Assembly: GCA_036378155.1 (NCBI GenBank)
Contig: DASUXA010000104.1
Location: forward strand, 9,785-73,784
Direction of reading: 5' to 3'
DNA from: DASUXA01 sp036378155
GTDB lineage: Bacteria > Actinomycetota > Actinomycetes > Mycobacteriales > Micromonosporaceae
DNA: 64,000 nucleotides
Shown here: piece by piece, positions 7,840 to 15,398 of the stretch
Layout: each line of letters begins with the position of its first letter
Position numbering within the stretch: position 1 is the stretch's first letter
Translations under genes and position numbers: made by a program
The notes under the pieces: generated by a model
Told to the model about the DNA's origin: nothing
The model's input: only the letters and a program-made list of their open reading frames with translations
Database searches by the model: none

Positions 7840-7875
7840 GACGGTGTGGGCTGCCTCGCCGCAGCCCACACCGTC
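7840..7875 (-). terminator. Terminator of first gas vesicle block
   Basis: A perfect 15-bp stem (7840-7854 with 7861-7875) has a 6-base loop, CTCGCC. It lies just after the last gene of the first gas vesicle block and before ispF on the same strand, so it should separate the two transcripts. Confidence 0.8.
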
Positions 7876-7883
7876 TGCCCTGG

Positions 7884-8978
7884 TCAGGACTCCTGCGACG
7901 CCATCTCAGGCTGACGCTGTTCGCCCTGGGGCTGCTGTTCACCCTCGGGTTTCTCGCCCTTGGGCTTCTCGCCCTGAGCCTGCTGCTCGCCCTGGGTCTT
8001 CTCGCCCTCCGGTTGCTGCTCGCCCTGAGCCTGCTCAGCCTTGGGTTCCTGCCCGCCCTGAGCCGGCTGAGGCTGCTCCTCACCCTGCGGCTGCTCGCCC
8101 TGAGCCTGCGCCTGTTCGCCCTCCTGGGGCTGCGCCTGCTCCGGCTGCTGTTCCGCCCGACCGGTGGCTTCCTCGGGCTGCTTGACGACCTCGGCATCGC
8201 GGATCTCGCCGCGCCACTCGCCCGTCGCCTCCCCGCTCATGCTGACGAAGCGCCGGAAGTGCTTCAGGTCGAGCCTGGTACGCCGACCACCGGCACGCCA
8301 CAGGTTGCCGGTCTTCTCGAAGAACCCGGCCGGGTAGTACTCCATCACCAGGATCACCCGGGTCAGGTCGTCGGCGAGCGGGTGGAACGAGACCACGCCC
8401 TTCGTGGTGCCCTTGGCGCCCTCACTGGTCCACTTGATCTTCCGATCCGGTACCTGCTCCAGCGTCGTCGCCTTCCAGCTCCGCCTGGACAGGAACACCT
8501 TCACCCGCCAGTTCGACTCGGTCTCGCTGGTCGCGTCGACGTTCTCGACGCCCTTCATGAACTTCGCGAACTCCGGGTACTGCGTCCACTGGTTGTACAC
8601 GACGTCCACCGGCAGCCCGACGTCGATCTGCTCCTCGATGTTGGTGACCTTCAGCTGCCCGCCGCCACCGCCGCCGCGCTTGAACGCCGACTTGACCTTC
8701 TCCTTCATACCGGTCATCGCCGCGCCGACCGCGGCGCGTCCCGGCGACTTACCGTCCTTGAGTTGTTCGAGGCCCTTCCCGACGGCTGCCCCCAACGGAC
8801 CTCCGCCGTCCGCGCCCTCGCCGGTGTTTCCGGGGAGCAACTTCCGCGCCAGTTGCCCGACCACTTGCTCGCCCTTCGCCACCGCGTAGTTCTTCGCCTG
8901 GTCGGTCAGCCTGCCGACCACCGGGCTGCTGAGCACCGACTGCAGGACACCGCCGCCTTTTTCCTCGGACTCGGACAT
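7884..8978 (-). CDS. SRPBCC-domain gas vesicle accessory protein with Gln/Glu-rich tail (GvpZ-like)
   Basis: A 364-residue protein in three parts. Residues 1-105 are a helical Gly-rich lead. About 110-255 form a START/polyketide-cyclase (SRPBCC) fold, with NIEEQIDVGLPVDVVYNQW, the YPEFAKFMKGVENV turn, RVILVMEYYPAGFFEKTGN and FRRFVSMSGEATGEWRGEI. Residues 265-364 are low complexity, built from QGEQ/QPEGE/KPKGE units. Its place after the GvpY-like gene matches gvpZ of Streptomyces clusters, whose function is not established. The SRPBCC fold usually binds a hydrophobic ligand. Which ligand, and how the tail is used, cannot be told from sequence. Confidence 0.8.
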   Translation of the reverse strand: MSESEEKGGGVLQSVLSSPVVGRLTDQAKNYAVAKGEQVVGQLARKLLPGNTGEGADGGGPLGAAVGKGLEQLKDGKSPGRAAVGAAMTGMKEKVKSAFKRGGGGGGQLKVTNIEEQIDVGLPVDVVYNQWTQYPEFAKFMKGVENVDATSETESNWRVKVFLSRRSWKATTLEQVPDRKIKWTSEGAKGTTKGVVSFHPLADDLTRVILVMEYYPAGFFEKTGNLWRAGGRRTRLDLKHFRRFVSMSGEATGEWRGEIRDAEVVKQPEEATGRAEQQPEQAQPQEGEQAQAQGEQPQGEEQPQPAQGGQEPKAEQAQGEQQPEGEKTQGEQQAQGEKPKGEKPEGEQQPQGEQRQPEMASQES

Positions 8979-8993
8979 GTCACGGCTCCCTCG

Positions 8994-9650
8994 TCACCCG
9001 GCGACCGGCTGGGCCTGCTCAGCATGCTGAGCCTGCTCGCCGCCCTGCTGCTCACCCTGCTGCTCCCCCTGCTGGGCCTGTTCGCCATCCGGCGGTGTGC
9101 CCTGATCGCTCTGCTGCTGGGGTTGCCCGGTCTGCTGCTGAGCCTGCTCGCCCTGCTTCTCACCCTGTTGTTGAGCCTGCTCGCCCTGCTTCTCGCCCTG
9201 TTGAGCCTTCTCGCCGCCCTGCTGAGCCTGCTCCTCCGCCTCGCCGGTCTTGCCCTGACCGGGAAGTTGCCGACCGAGCTTCTGTACCTGCTCCTGGGCC
9301 TGTTCCCCGGCTTGCCCAGCCTGTTCGGTCACCTCGCCCTGCACGCTCTCCAGTTGACTGGTCAGCTTGGCGGTGCGCTCCTGCAGTGAATCCGCCAAAC
9401 CTGCCACCCTCGCTTCGACGGCGGCGACCGCGGCCTTGCGCGCCGCGTCCAGCAACGGTTCGCGCAGTTGAGTGGTGAGCTTCGTCAATTCGGGCGACGT
9501 CGCGATCCGCTTGACGCTGTCGCGCGCGATGCCCCCGGCTGCCGAACCGTTCAGCCACATGGCGAACCGCACGGCTGCCTTCGCCTTCTTGGTGCGACCG
9601 AGGAGGTACCCCCCGACCAGGGCCGCACCGATCTTCGCCCTATCTGCCAC
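8994..9650 (-). CDS. Gas vesicle accessory protein with Gln-rich tail (GvpY-like)
   Basis: A 218-residue protein. The first 35 residues (KIGAALVGGYLLGRTKKAKA, then AVRFAMWLNG) form a hydrophobic, probably membrane- or vesicle-associated helix. Residues 50-125 are helical, with coiled-coil-like SLQERTAKLTSQLESVQGEV. Residues 137-218 are repeats of QGEQAQQ type. GTG 9650 is chosen because GGGGGA lies about 5 bases before it; upstream sequence in this frame overlaps the previous gvpF/L gene and lacks family features. Position before the SRPBCC gene matches gvpY of Streptomyces clusters. Function unknown; the tail closely resembles that of its neighbour. Confidence 0.75.
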   Translation of the reverse strand: MADRAKIGAALVGGYLLGRTKKAKAAVRFAMWLNGSAAGGIARDSVKRIATSPELTKLTTQLREPLLDAARKAAVAAVEARVAGLADSLQERTAKLTSQLESVQGEVTEQAGQAGEQAQEQVQKLGRQLPGQGKTGEAEEQAQQGGEKAQQGEKQGEQAQQQGEKQGEQAQQQTGQPQQQSDQGTPPDGEQAQQGEQQGEQQGGEQAQHAEQAQPVAG

Positions 9651-9675
9651 CTTGTCCCCCGTGAAATTACGCGTA

Positions 9676-10434
9676 TCACCAACCCCAACGGCTAGCGTCA
9701 CGCCGCCCCCGCAGGTCGTCTGCCGCGATGAAGTCGACCGCCGGCAGTGGTCCCACGTACTCCATGCGGTACCCGTCGCCAAGATCCTTACGCAGCGCCG
9801 CGACCGCTGCGTCGAGAATGCGCAGTTCGTCGGCGCGTACCAGGAACGCGTGGCGGCTCGTCGTCGGAGCGTCGGTCGGCAACCGGACCTCAGCCACCAC
9901 GAGCGGTCGCAGCGCTTCGGCGATGCGGTCGTCGCGTACCTCGGCGCGTTCGGCGAGCGCGTCGTTGACGCGCTCACCGAGTTCGATCCGGTACGCGAGA
10001 TCCGCCCCGTCGGCGTACCGCGCTTCCTCGCGCAGTTCCGGCCACGTCGCGACCACGTCGCGCAGTTCCCGATCCTCGTCCACGTCCACCGTCAGCCGGA
10101 CCTCGACCAGTCCGTCCAACTCGTCCAGCGAGGCGACCGCATCGTCGACGACCGGGTCGAGCAGTTCATCGCGGATCGCGGCGTCCTCGGGCGCGACCGT
10201 ACCGAACCGGACCGGCAGCACCGGACCCGTCCGGACCAGCGCGGTCAGTACGTCGAAGTGCCGCACCGCGTCTTCGTCCTCGGGTTCGAAGTCGTCGGCG
10301 ACCTCGCTCACCACCGCCGCGATCGGACCGGACGCGACCAGGCGCACCTCGCCCGGCGGGTCACCGACACCGACGAGGTGCTCCGGCGCGGCGTGGCCGG
10401 CCCGGACAATCGCGTACACGTGCAGGAACGGCAC
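9676..10434 (-). CDS. gvpF: Gas vesicle protein GvpF/L (copy 2)
   Basis: A 252-residue GvpL/GvpF family protein. It begins with the family strand FLHVYAIVRAGH, has GDPPGEVRLVASGPIAAVVS and VLPVRFGTVAPED in the N-terminal half. It ends with SRHAFLVRADELRILDAAV and GPLPAVDFIA. The GTG start has GGGAGG 5 bases upstream. It lies between the long-tailed gvpA and the gvpY-like gene. It is highly acidic. Three members of this family are present in the window, each beside a different GvpA/J/S-type shell gene, so they may serve different shell proteins. Confidence 0.9.
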   Translation of the reverse strand: MPFLHVYAIVRAGHAAPEHLVGVGDPPGEVRLVASGPIAAVVSEVADDFEPEDEDAVRHFDVLTALVRTGPVLPVRFGTVAPEDAAIRDELLDPVVDDAVASLDELDGLVEVRLTVDVDEDRELRDVVATWPELREEARYADGADLAYRIELGERVNDALAERAEVRDDRIAEALRPLVVAEVRLPTDAPTTSRHAFLVRADELRILDAAVAALRKDLGDGYRMEYVGPLPAVDFIAADDLRGRRDASRWGW

Positions 10435-10452
10435 CGCTGCCTCCCGGTGTCG

Positions 10453-11304
10453 TCAGCGCTGGGGTGGCCGGCGCTCAGCCGGTACACCCCGTCCCGGTTC
10501 CCTGCCGGCGGGCTTCGCCGACTCCCGCCTCCCCGTGCCGCCGCCCGGGGCACTGCCGCCGCGCCCGGACGCACTGCCGCCGCGCCCGGTGGACGTACCG
10601 CCGCCCTCGGCGGGCGCCTCGTTCGCCGAGGCTCCGGCGGGTTCAGCGGCTCGGGCGGACCCGGCGGGTTCGGTGGATTCGGCGGGTTCGGCGCGCTCGT
10701 CGTCCGGCTCGTCGCTGCGGAACCGGTCGACCAGTTCGGACGCGGTCTCCTTCACAGCGGCGAGCGGGCCGCGGCTGCCGGTGTCCGCCGACTCCTGCTG
10801 CTCGTCCTGCTCGTCCTGATCGTCGTCGCTGCGGAACCGGTCGACCACGTCGGACGCGGCGTCCTTCATGCTGGCGATCACCCCGCGACCGCCGCCCCCG
10901 CCGCGCCCGGAGCGGCGCTGCCGCGAGTCGTCGTCGCCCCGGAATATGCCGACCACGTCGGACGCGGTGTCCTTCACGGTCTCCTTCGCGCCGGCGAGCG
11001 CGCCCTTCGTCTTCGCCTTCGCCGCGCCCTCGGTGACTCCCCGCATCAGCCCGGGCAGGCCGGGTGCCTGCTCCCCGGAGCCCAGTTCGAGGCGGTTCAC
11101 CGCCTCGGCGAAGCGCAGGTACGTGTCGATGCTCGCGATCACGATCCGCGCGTCGATCGTCAGCAGTTCGATACCGACCAGCGTCACCCGGACGTACGCG
11201 TCGATGACGATGCCCTTGTCGAGAATGACGTCGAGCACTTCGGCGAGACCGCCGGGGCGTTCCGCCCGGGCTGCCGGCTGTCCTGAGGTGGATACAACGC
11301 TCAC
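10453..11304 (-). CDS. gvpA: GvpA-type shell protein with three-repeat C-terminal extension
   Basis: A 283-residue protein. Residues 19-74 are a complete GvpA core (LAEVLDVILDKGIVIDAYV, RVTLVGIELLTIDARIVIAS, IDTYLRFAEAVNRLEL). The other 200 residues carry three copies of an amphipathic 16-residue unit at 110-125 (VKDTASDVVGIFRGDD), 146-161 (MKDAASDVVDRFRSDD) and 184-199 (VKETASELVDRFRSDE), spaced 36-38 residues, then a Gly/Ser/Pro/Arg-rich end. GvpC, the external scaffold of other vesicles, also has amphipathic repeats, of about 33 residues. So this may act as a shell protein fused to a scaffold. That is inference. GTG 11304 follows gvpK closely. Confidence 0.88.
   Translation of the reverse strand: MSVVSTSGQPAARAERPGGLAEVLDVILDKGIVIDAYVRVTLVGIELLTIDARIVIASIDTYLRFAEAVNRLELGSGEQAPGLPGLMRGVTEGAAKAKTKGALAGAKETVKDTASDVVGIFRGDDDSRQRRSGRGGGGGRGVIASMKDAASDVVDRFRSDDDQDEQDEQQESADTGSRGPLAAVKETASELVDRFRSDEPDDERAEPAESTEPAGSARAAEPAGASANEAPAEGGGTSTGRGGSASGRGGSAPGGGTGRRESAKPAGREPGRGVPAERRPPQR
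10708..10977 (-). repeat. Three intragenic repeats in the long gvpA
   Basis: Units at 10930-10977, 10822-10869 and 10708-10755 each encode a 16-residue helix with the pattern K-D/E-x-A-S-D/E-V-V-D-R-F-R-S-D. The second and third share long identical DNA stretches, such as GAACCGGTCGACCA read on the plus strand, pointing to recent tandem duplication. Confidence 0.8.
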
Positions 11305-11307
11305 CGG

Positions 11308-11634
11308 TCACCCGCCTTCGCGTCGGTTCTGGTCGGTCGGGTAGCCCTGGTCGAGTCCGCGAATGTCCAAGGGCAGGGCGAGGTCGCGCTCGGAGACTCC
11401 GAAGACGTCGCGCAGCTCGGCGAACCGCTGGTCCAGCGCCATCAGGGCGAGCCCCAGCCGCTCCACCTCCTCGTCGGTCAGGTCTCCGCCGTCGACGCGA
11501 CGCAGCGCCTGGCGTTCCACGAGTTGGCGCACGATCTCCAGCAGCGCGAGGACCAGTCGCCCGAGTCCCTCGCCGAGCTGGTCCGCGTCGATGTCGAGCC
11601 GCGCCGGATGCCGGCCGGTCGGCGGAGTGCTCAC
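11308..11634 (-). CDS. gvpK: Gas vesicle protein GvpK
   Basis: A 108-residue GvpK, an accessory protein needed for proper vesicle formation in other organisms. Family features are RLDIDADQLGEGLGRLVLAL, LEIVRQLVERQALRRVDGG and LTDEEVERLGLALMALDQRF, followed by a short C-terminal segment. The GTG start overlaps the gvpS stop (GTGA). The length is typical of the actinobacterial form. It stands between gvpS and the long-tailed gvpA. Confidence 0.93.
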   Translation of the reverse strand: MSTPPTGRHPARLDIDADQLGEGLGRLVLALLEIVRQLVERQALRRVDGGDLTDEEVERLGLALMALDQRFAELRDVFGVSERDLALPLDIRGLDQGYPTDQNRREGG

Positions 11635-11831
11635 CGCTCCTCCCGTCCCTGGTTCAATGATGTCTGGACCGCGATCAGCAGGAGCCGTACATCGAGGTAG
11701 ATCAGGTCGATTCCGGCAAGCGAGATCACGATGTCCCCGCTCACCACCACTCCCCGGTCGACGACCCGGTCGAGCAGATCGACGAGATCGGCGGTACCGG
11801 CATAACGCACCGGTGTCCGCGTATCAGTCAT
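11631..11831 (-). CDS. gvpS: Minor gas vesicle shell protein GvpS
   Basis: A 66-residue GvpA-superfamily protein of the GvpJ/M/S branch. The core is ADLVDLLDRVVDRGVVVSGD followed by IVISLAGIDLIYLDVRLLLI. Where GvpA has an Asp-Ala-Tyr/Trp turn, this branch has SGD, and it has IDLIYL where GvpA has IELLTI. Such proteins are thought to sit at vesicle tips or initiate assembly. ATG 11831 overlaps the end of the upstream gvpF/L by 8 bases and its stop overlaps gvpK. The S label follows its position and similarity to Streptomyces GvpS. Confidence 0.85.
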   Translation of the reverse strand: MTDTRTPVRYAGTADLVDLLDRVVDRGVVVSGDIVISLAGIDLIYLDVRLLLIAVQTSLNQGREER

Positions 11832-12600
11832 CCGCGGTCTCCCGTGGGCGGGCGAACGAGTACGGCGGCCACGGACCCGTCACCCGCAATGTCAACCCTT
11901 CCACGTGGAGGCGTTCTCCGAGGTCGTACGCCGTGTCCAGGAACCGCTCCTGGTCGCTGCCCGGGACCAGGTACACCTCGTCGAGCAGGACGCCCGATTC
12001 CCGTCCGGTACCCGGGACCGACTCGACGGCGACCTCGGACAGCGCGCGGTGGACGTCCTCGACTACCTCGGCGCGCTGTTGCCGACGCCGCTCGGCGCCG
12101 GCGAACTGCTCGCGGCGGCGGGCGAGGTACGCCGTGCCCGGCTTTTCCCCGGCTGGGGAGTCGACGCCTCGCGCCTGGTCACCGCTCCCCGCGCCGGTTG
12201 TCTCCTCGCTACCCGACTCGGCGACCTTGACACCCCATTCGAAGCATTTCCGCAGGCGAGCGAGCGTCTGCCGGAAGTCGTCCGCCCGGCTCGTCACGAA
12301 CTGGGCAGCGGCGTCCCGATCGGTCAGCACGGTGCCGAGGCGGAACGGGAGCACCGAACCGCTGCTGTCCATCGCCGCCCGGACCACCGCGTCGTGCCGT
12401 TCCGCCAGCGCGCCGAGCGACATCGGGTCCGTCGCCGGGTCGTTCAGCGCCGCCAGGTCGTCCAGGTCGACCTCGCTGGCGACGAGCGACAGGTCGGCGA
12501 CCGGTATCAGGTCGACCGGGGCGCCGGCGACGCCGGTGGGTTCGCTGATCGTCGGGGTGGCCGGCACGACGGCGTACACGTAGATGCCCGTCCTGCTCAC
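11824..12600 (-). CDS. gvpL: Gas vesicle protein GvpF/L (copy 1)
   Basis: A 258-residue GvpL/GvpF protein, with TGIYVYAVVPATPTISEPTG at the N-terminus, VLPFRLGTVL in the middle and LTLRVTGPWPPYSFARP at the C-terminus. A charged insertion of about 35 residues (SGSEETTGAGSGDQARG onward) splits the helical domain and looks disordered. It lies between gvpJ and gvpS with an 8-base overlap into gvpS, matching the J-L-S-K order of Streptomyces clusters. Confidence 0.9.
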   Translation of the reverse strand: MSRTGIYVYAVVPATPTISEPTGVAGAPVDLIPVADLSLVASEVDLDDLAALNDPATDPMSLGALAERHDAVVRAAMDSSGSVLPFRLGTVLTDRDAAAQFVTSRADDFRQTLARLRKCFEWGVKVAESGSEETTGAGSGDQARGVDSPAGEKPGTAYLARRREQFAGAERRRQQRAEVVEDVHRALSEVAVESVPGTGRESGVLLDEVYLVPGSDQERFLDTAYDLGERLHVEGLTLRVTGPWPPYSFARPRETADD

Positions 12601-12601
12601 G

Positions 12602-13051
12602 TCACCGGCGCTCCTCCGACTCGATACCGGCGCGCTGCTGCGACTCGATCTCCGTAGCCGACTCGACGTCGACGGGCGGCTCGACGTCGACGGGCGGCTG
12701 GGCGTTCGTGCCCGCCGACTCGATGCGCCGTTCCAGGTCGGCGACCCGCTGTTCGAGTTCCCTGTTGCGCTGCTGGAGATCGTTGGCGTTGCTGTTGAGG
12801 AACGGGTCGCGCTTCCACCAGTCGATGCCCATCTGCTGGGCGGTCTCCGCCGACGCGATGATCAGCCGTACCTTGAGCGTGATCAGCTCGATGTCCAGGA
12901 TCTGTACGACGATGTCGCCCGCGACCACGATGCCCGCGTCGAGCACCCGTTCGAGGATGTCGGCGAGCGAATCGGTACGACCACCGCCGCCGTACCTCGC
13001 CACCCCGCCCGAAAGGCCACGCGACCGGCGTGGCTCAGGTTCGGTCGTCAT
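12602..13051 (-). CDS. gvpJ: Minor gas vesicle shell protein GvpJ
   Basis: A 149-residue GvpJ. The core at residues 26-80 contains DSLADILERVLDAGIVVAGD, IVVQILDIELITLKVRLII and ASAETAQQMGIDWW. The AETAxxxGIxW end resembles the ETAAEYGLEF of haloarchaeal GvpJ and separates it from GvpA. The tail has a short leucine/arginine-rich coiled coil (LQQRNRELEQRVADLERRIE) and a duplicated PPVDVE unit. ATG 13051 is preceded by GGGGG and lies 10 bases after the gvpO stop. An upstream extension of this frame runs through gvpO and was not used. Confidence 0.88.
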   Translation of the reverse strand: MTTEPEPRRSRGLSGGVARYGGGGRTDSLADILERVLDAGIVVAGDIVVQILDIELITLKVRLIIASAETAQQMGIDWWKRDPFLNSNANDLQQRNRELEQRVADLERRIESAGTNAQPPVDVEPPVDVESATEIESQQRAGIESEERR

Positions 13052-13061
13052 CACACCCCCG

Positions 13062-13358
13062 TCACGCGGGGTCCGTGGCGTTACGGGTGAAGCGCCGCAA
13101 CCGCTGGTACGACGTGACGTGCCCGGCGAAGTCGGTATCCACCTGGTACGTCGCGAGCACGCTGCTGGTTGCCGGTACCCGCTCCAGCTCGACGACATCG
13201 ACCAGCAGCGACCAGCCGTCGTCCTCCGGTCGGGCGCCGGTGAGCCGGTCCAACTGGTACCCGCTGAGATCGGCGAACTCGGCGAGAGCCGCCCGCGCCA
13301 CATCCGTGAGTCGGCGGCGCGCCTGTTCGGTCGCCGGAGCACTCTGATCAGGCGTCAT
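13062..13358 (-). CDS. gvpO: Gas vesicle protein GvpO
   Basis: A 98-residue GvpO. Family residues are visible as WSLLVDVVELERVPATSSVL, ATYQVDTDFAGHVTSYQRLR and FTRN. GvpO is linked to gas vesicle gene expression or assembly in haloarchaea and heads Streptomyces clusters, as here. ATG 13358 gives the usual length; a GTG at 13406 would add 16 residues without family resemblance. Neither start has a strong ribosome site, so the true start is uncertain. It is divergent from the TVP38-family gene. Confidence 0.85.
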   Translation of the reverse strand: MTPDQSAPATEQARRRLTDVARAALAEFADLSGYQLDRLTGARPEDDGWSLLVDVVELERVPATSSVLATYQVDTDFAGHVTSYQRLRRFTRNATDPA

Positions 13359-13462
13359 CCGTGCTAGGTACCACAGCGGCCCGAAGATATGCACTGAAAT
13401 CGGCACAAGGCGTGAATATGTTGCGGGTCACATGACTCCTGCCGACCGTCGCCCGACCTATC

Positions 13463-14233
13463 GTGGACGACGTGCCGTCACGGTTCCCTGTCCTCGCCTC
13501 GCGCCGGCTGCCGCTGCCCGCGATGCGGTTCGGCGCGCTCGTCGTGCTGGTCGCCGCGCTCGCCGCGATCATGCTGACGATGGGACCGAGCCGGCACCAG
13601 ATGATCGCCGCCGTCGCCGGGAGCCCGCTCGCACCCGCCGTGGCGGTGCTCGGCGGAGCCGCGCTCGCCGCGGCGCTCGCCCCGCGCACCGCGCTGGCGT
13701 TCGTCGGCGGGGCGCTGTTCGGCGCCGCGCACGGCGGGCTGTACACGGTCGTCGGCGTCACCCTGGGCGCGGCGCTCGCGTTCGGCGTCGGGCGGTACCT
13801 CGGTCGGGACTTCGTCGCCGACGGTCTGCGCGGACGGCTCGCGGCGATCGAGGCGTCGGTGACCCGGCGGGGCATGGTGGCGGTGGTCGTCGCCCGGCTG
13901 ATTCCGCTGGTCCCGTTCGGCGTGTCGAACTACGCGTTCGGTACCACCGCGATCCGGTTCCCGACATTCGTCGCGGGCACCCTGCTCGGTGCCGCGCCCG
14001 CCACCTTCGCGTACGCGGCGCTCGGCGCTTCGACCGCGCGCGGGAGTACCACCGGGACCATGATCGCGGGTGCGTCGGTGATCGCGCTCGGGGTCGCGGG
14101 CAGCATCGGAACGTTTCTGGTGTGGCGTCGCCGACCGCAGCGCGTCGCCGTGCCGGAGCTGCGCGCCGATGCTCCGGTCAGCCCGAACGGGCCAGCAACG
14201 CCTCCGCTATCGCCAGGTCGAACGGACGGGTGA
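13463..14233 (+). CDS. TVP38/TMEM64 (VTT) family membrane protein
   Basis: An integral membrane protein of about 256 residues with the VTT/SNARE-associated fold. Hydrophobic helices lie at about residues 20-40 and 55-80. The family core is FVGGALFGAAHGGLYTVVGV, YLGRDFV, RLIPLVPFGVSNYAFG and AGTLLGAAPATFAYAALG. It may move lipids or solutes; the substrate is unknown. The start is GTG 13463 or GTG 13472. TATCGT at 13459-13464 lies 7 bases before the latter, which would make it leaderless. Its last 56 bases overlap the 3' end of ispD on the other strand. It is the only plus-strand gene between ispF and ispD. Confidence 0.88.
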   Translation: MDDVPSRFPVLASRRLPLPAMRFGALVVLVAALAAIMLTMGPSRHQMIAAVAGSPLAPAVAVLGGAALAAALAPRTALAFVGGALFGAAHGGLYTVVGVTLGAALAFGVGRYLGRDFVADGLRGRLAAIEASVTRRGMVAVVVARLIPLVPFGVSNYAFGTTAIRFPTFVAGTLLGAAPATFAYAALGASTARGSTTGTMIAGASVIALGVAGSIGTFLVWRRRPQRVAVPELRADAPVSPNGPATPPLSPGRTDG

Positions 14234-14873
14234 TCTTCAACGCCGCCTCGTCGCCGGCGACGGTCGCGACCGGTACCCCGATCTTCTCGGCGAGCCCCGC
14301 GTCGTCGGTCAGGTCGTCCACGGCCGCCTGGTGCGCCGCGACGAGGACGTCGCGGCGGAAGCCCTGCGGGGTCTGTACCGACCGCAGTACCGCCCGGTCG
14401 ACGGTGGCGACGACACACCCGTCGTCGCCGACCTGCTTGATCGTGTCGACCACGGGCAGCACCGGTACCACCGCCCGCTCCCCAGCGCGGATCGCGGCGG
14501 CGATCCGGTCGACCAGGGCGGGCGGCGCGAGCGCCCGGGCCGCGTCGTGGACGAGGACGATGTCGAAGGCGCCCGGTACCGCGTCGAGCGCGGCACGCAC
14601 CGACGCTTGCCGGGTGGCTCCGCCCGCCACCACGGTCACCGGCGCGACCGGGGCGAGGAGCACGCGGACCGCGTCGACGGCGTCCGGTGGCGCGGCGACC
14701 ACGAGGCAGCCCACGCATTCCGCCGCGGCGAGTCGGCGTACCGCGTGCACGAGCAGCGGTTCGCCGCCGAGGGTACGCAGCGCCTTCGGCCCGCCCGGAC
14801 CGAGACGTACGCCCATTCCCGCCGCAGGAACGAGGACCGCGACGTCACCACGCAGTCGCAGGTGCGCGGTCAC
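14178..14873 (-). CDS. ispD: 2-C-methyl-D-erythritol 4-phosphate cytidylyltransferase
   Basis: Third MEP pathway enzyme; joins CTP and methylerythritol phosphate. The 231-residue protein shows the nucleotide loop VLVPAAGMGVRLGPGGPKAL near residue 12. It also has VTVVAGGATRQASVRAAL, LVHDAARAL, VDTIKQV, LRSVQTPQGF and the C-terminal KITRPFDLAIAEALL. It follows carD after 39 bases with GAGGA 7 bases before the GTG start, as in other actinobacteria. The usual next gene, ispF, is displaced by the first gas vesicle block. Confidence 0.97.
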   Translation of the reverse strand: MTAHLRLRGDVAVLVPAAGMGVRLGPGGPKALRTLGGEPLLVHAVRRLAAAECVGCLVVAAPPDAVDAVRVLLAPVAPVTVVAGGATRQASVRAALDAVPGAFDIVLVHDAARALAPPALVDRIAAAIRAGERAVVPVLPVVDTIKQVGDDGCVVATVDRAVLRSVQTPQGFRRDVLVAAHQAAVDDLTDDAGLAEKIGVPVATVAGDEAALKITRPFDLAIAEALLARSG

Positions 14874-14912
14874 GTCGCGGTCCTCAGTCGGGTCTGTTCG
14901 AAAGTCGAGCCG

Positions 14913-15398
14913 TCAGGCTTCGGCGAGCACCTTGTCGAGCAGGGTCTCGGCCTCGTCCTTGGTGCTCTTCTCGGCGAGCGCCACCTCGCCGACGAGAATG
15001 TCGCGCGCCTTGGCGAGCATCCGCTTCTCGCCCGCGGACAGGCCGCGCTCGCGCTCACGACGCCAGAGGTCCCGAACGACCTCGGCGACCTTCAACGGGT
15101 TACCGGACGCCAACTTCTCGAGGTTGGCCTTGTAACGCCGCGACCAGTTGGTCGGCTCCTCGGTGTGCGGAGCGCGAAGTACATCGAAGACCTTCGTCAG
15201 GCCTTCCTCACCGACCACCTCGCGCACACCGACAATCTCGGCATTTTCCGCGGGCACCCGCACCGTCAGGTCACCCTGAGCGACCCTGAGGACGAGGTAC
15301 TGTTTCTCCTCACCCTTGACGATCCGGGTCTCGATTGCCTCGATGAGTGCGGCCCCGTGGTGGGGGTAGACAACGGTCTCGCCGACACTAAAAACCAT
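14913..15398 (-). CDS. carD: CarD family RNA polymerase-binding regulator
   Basis: CarD binds the RNA polymerase beta subunit and stabilises open complexes, chiefly at rRNA and housekeeping promoters. The 161-residue protein has the N-terminal Tudor-like RNA polymerase interaction domain (residues 1-55: FSVGETVVYPHHGAALIEAI, YLVLRVAQGDLTVRVPAENA). Its helical DNA-contact domain follows (NWSRRYKANLEKLASGNPLK, WRRERERGLSAGEKRML) with the conserved tryptophan. It heads the carD-ispD operon. Length and residues are standard. Confidence 0.97.
   Translation of the reverse strand: MVFSVGETVVYPHHGAALIEAIETRIVKGEEKQYLVLRVAQGDLTVRVPAENAEIVGVREVVGEEGLTKVFDVLRAPHTEEPTNWSRRYKANLEKLASGNPLKVAEVVRDLWRRERERGLSAGEKRMLAKARDILVGEVALAEKSTKDEAETLLDKVLAEA

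Noticed and set aside
5270..13406. A separate gvpC or gvpN gene
   Set aside because: No AAA+ GvpN ATPase and no free-standing repeat protein of GvpC type is present in either block, as in Streptomyces-type clusters.
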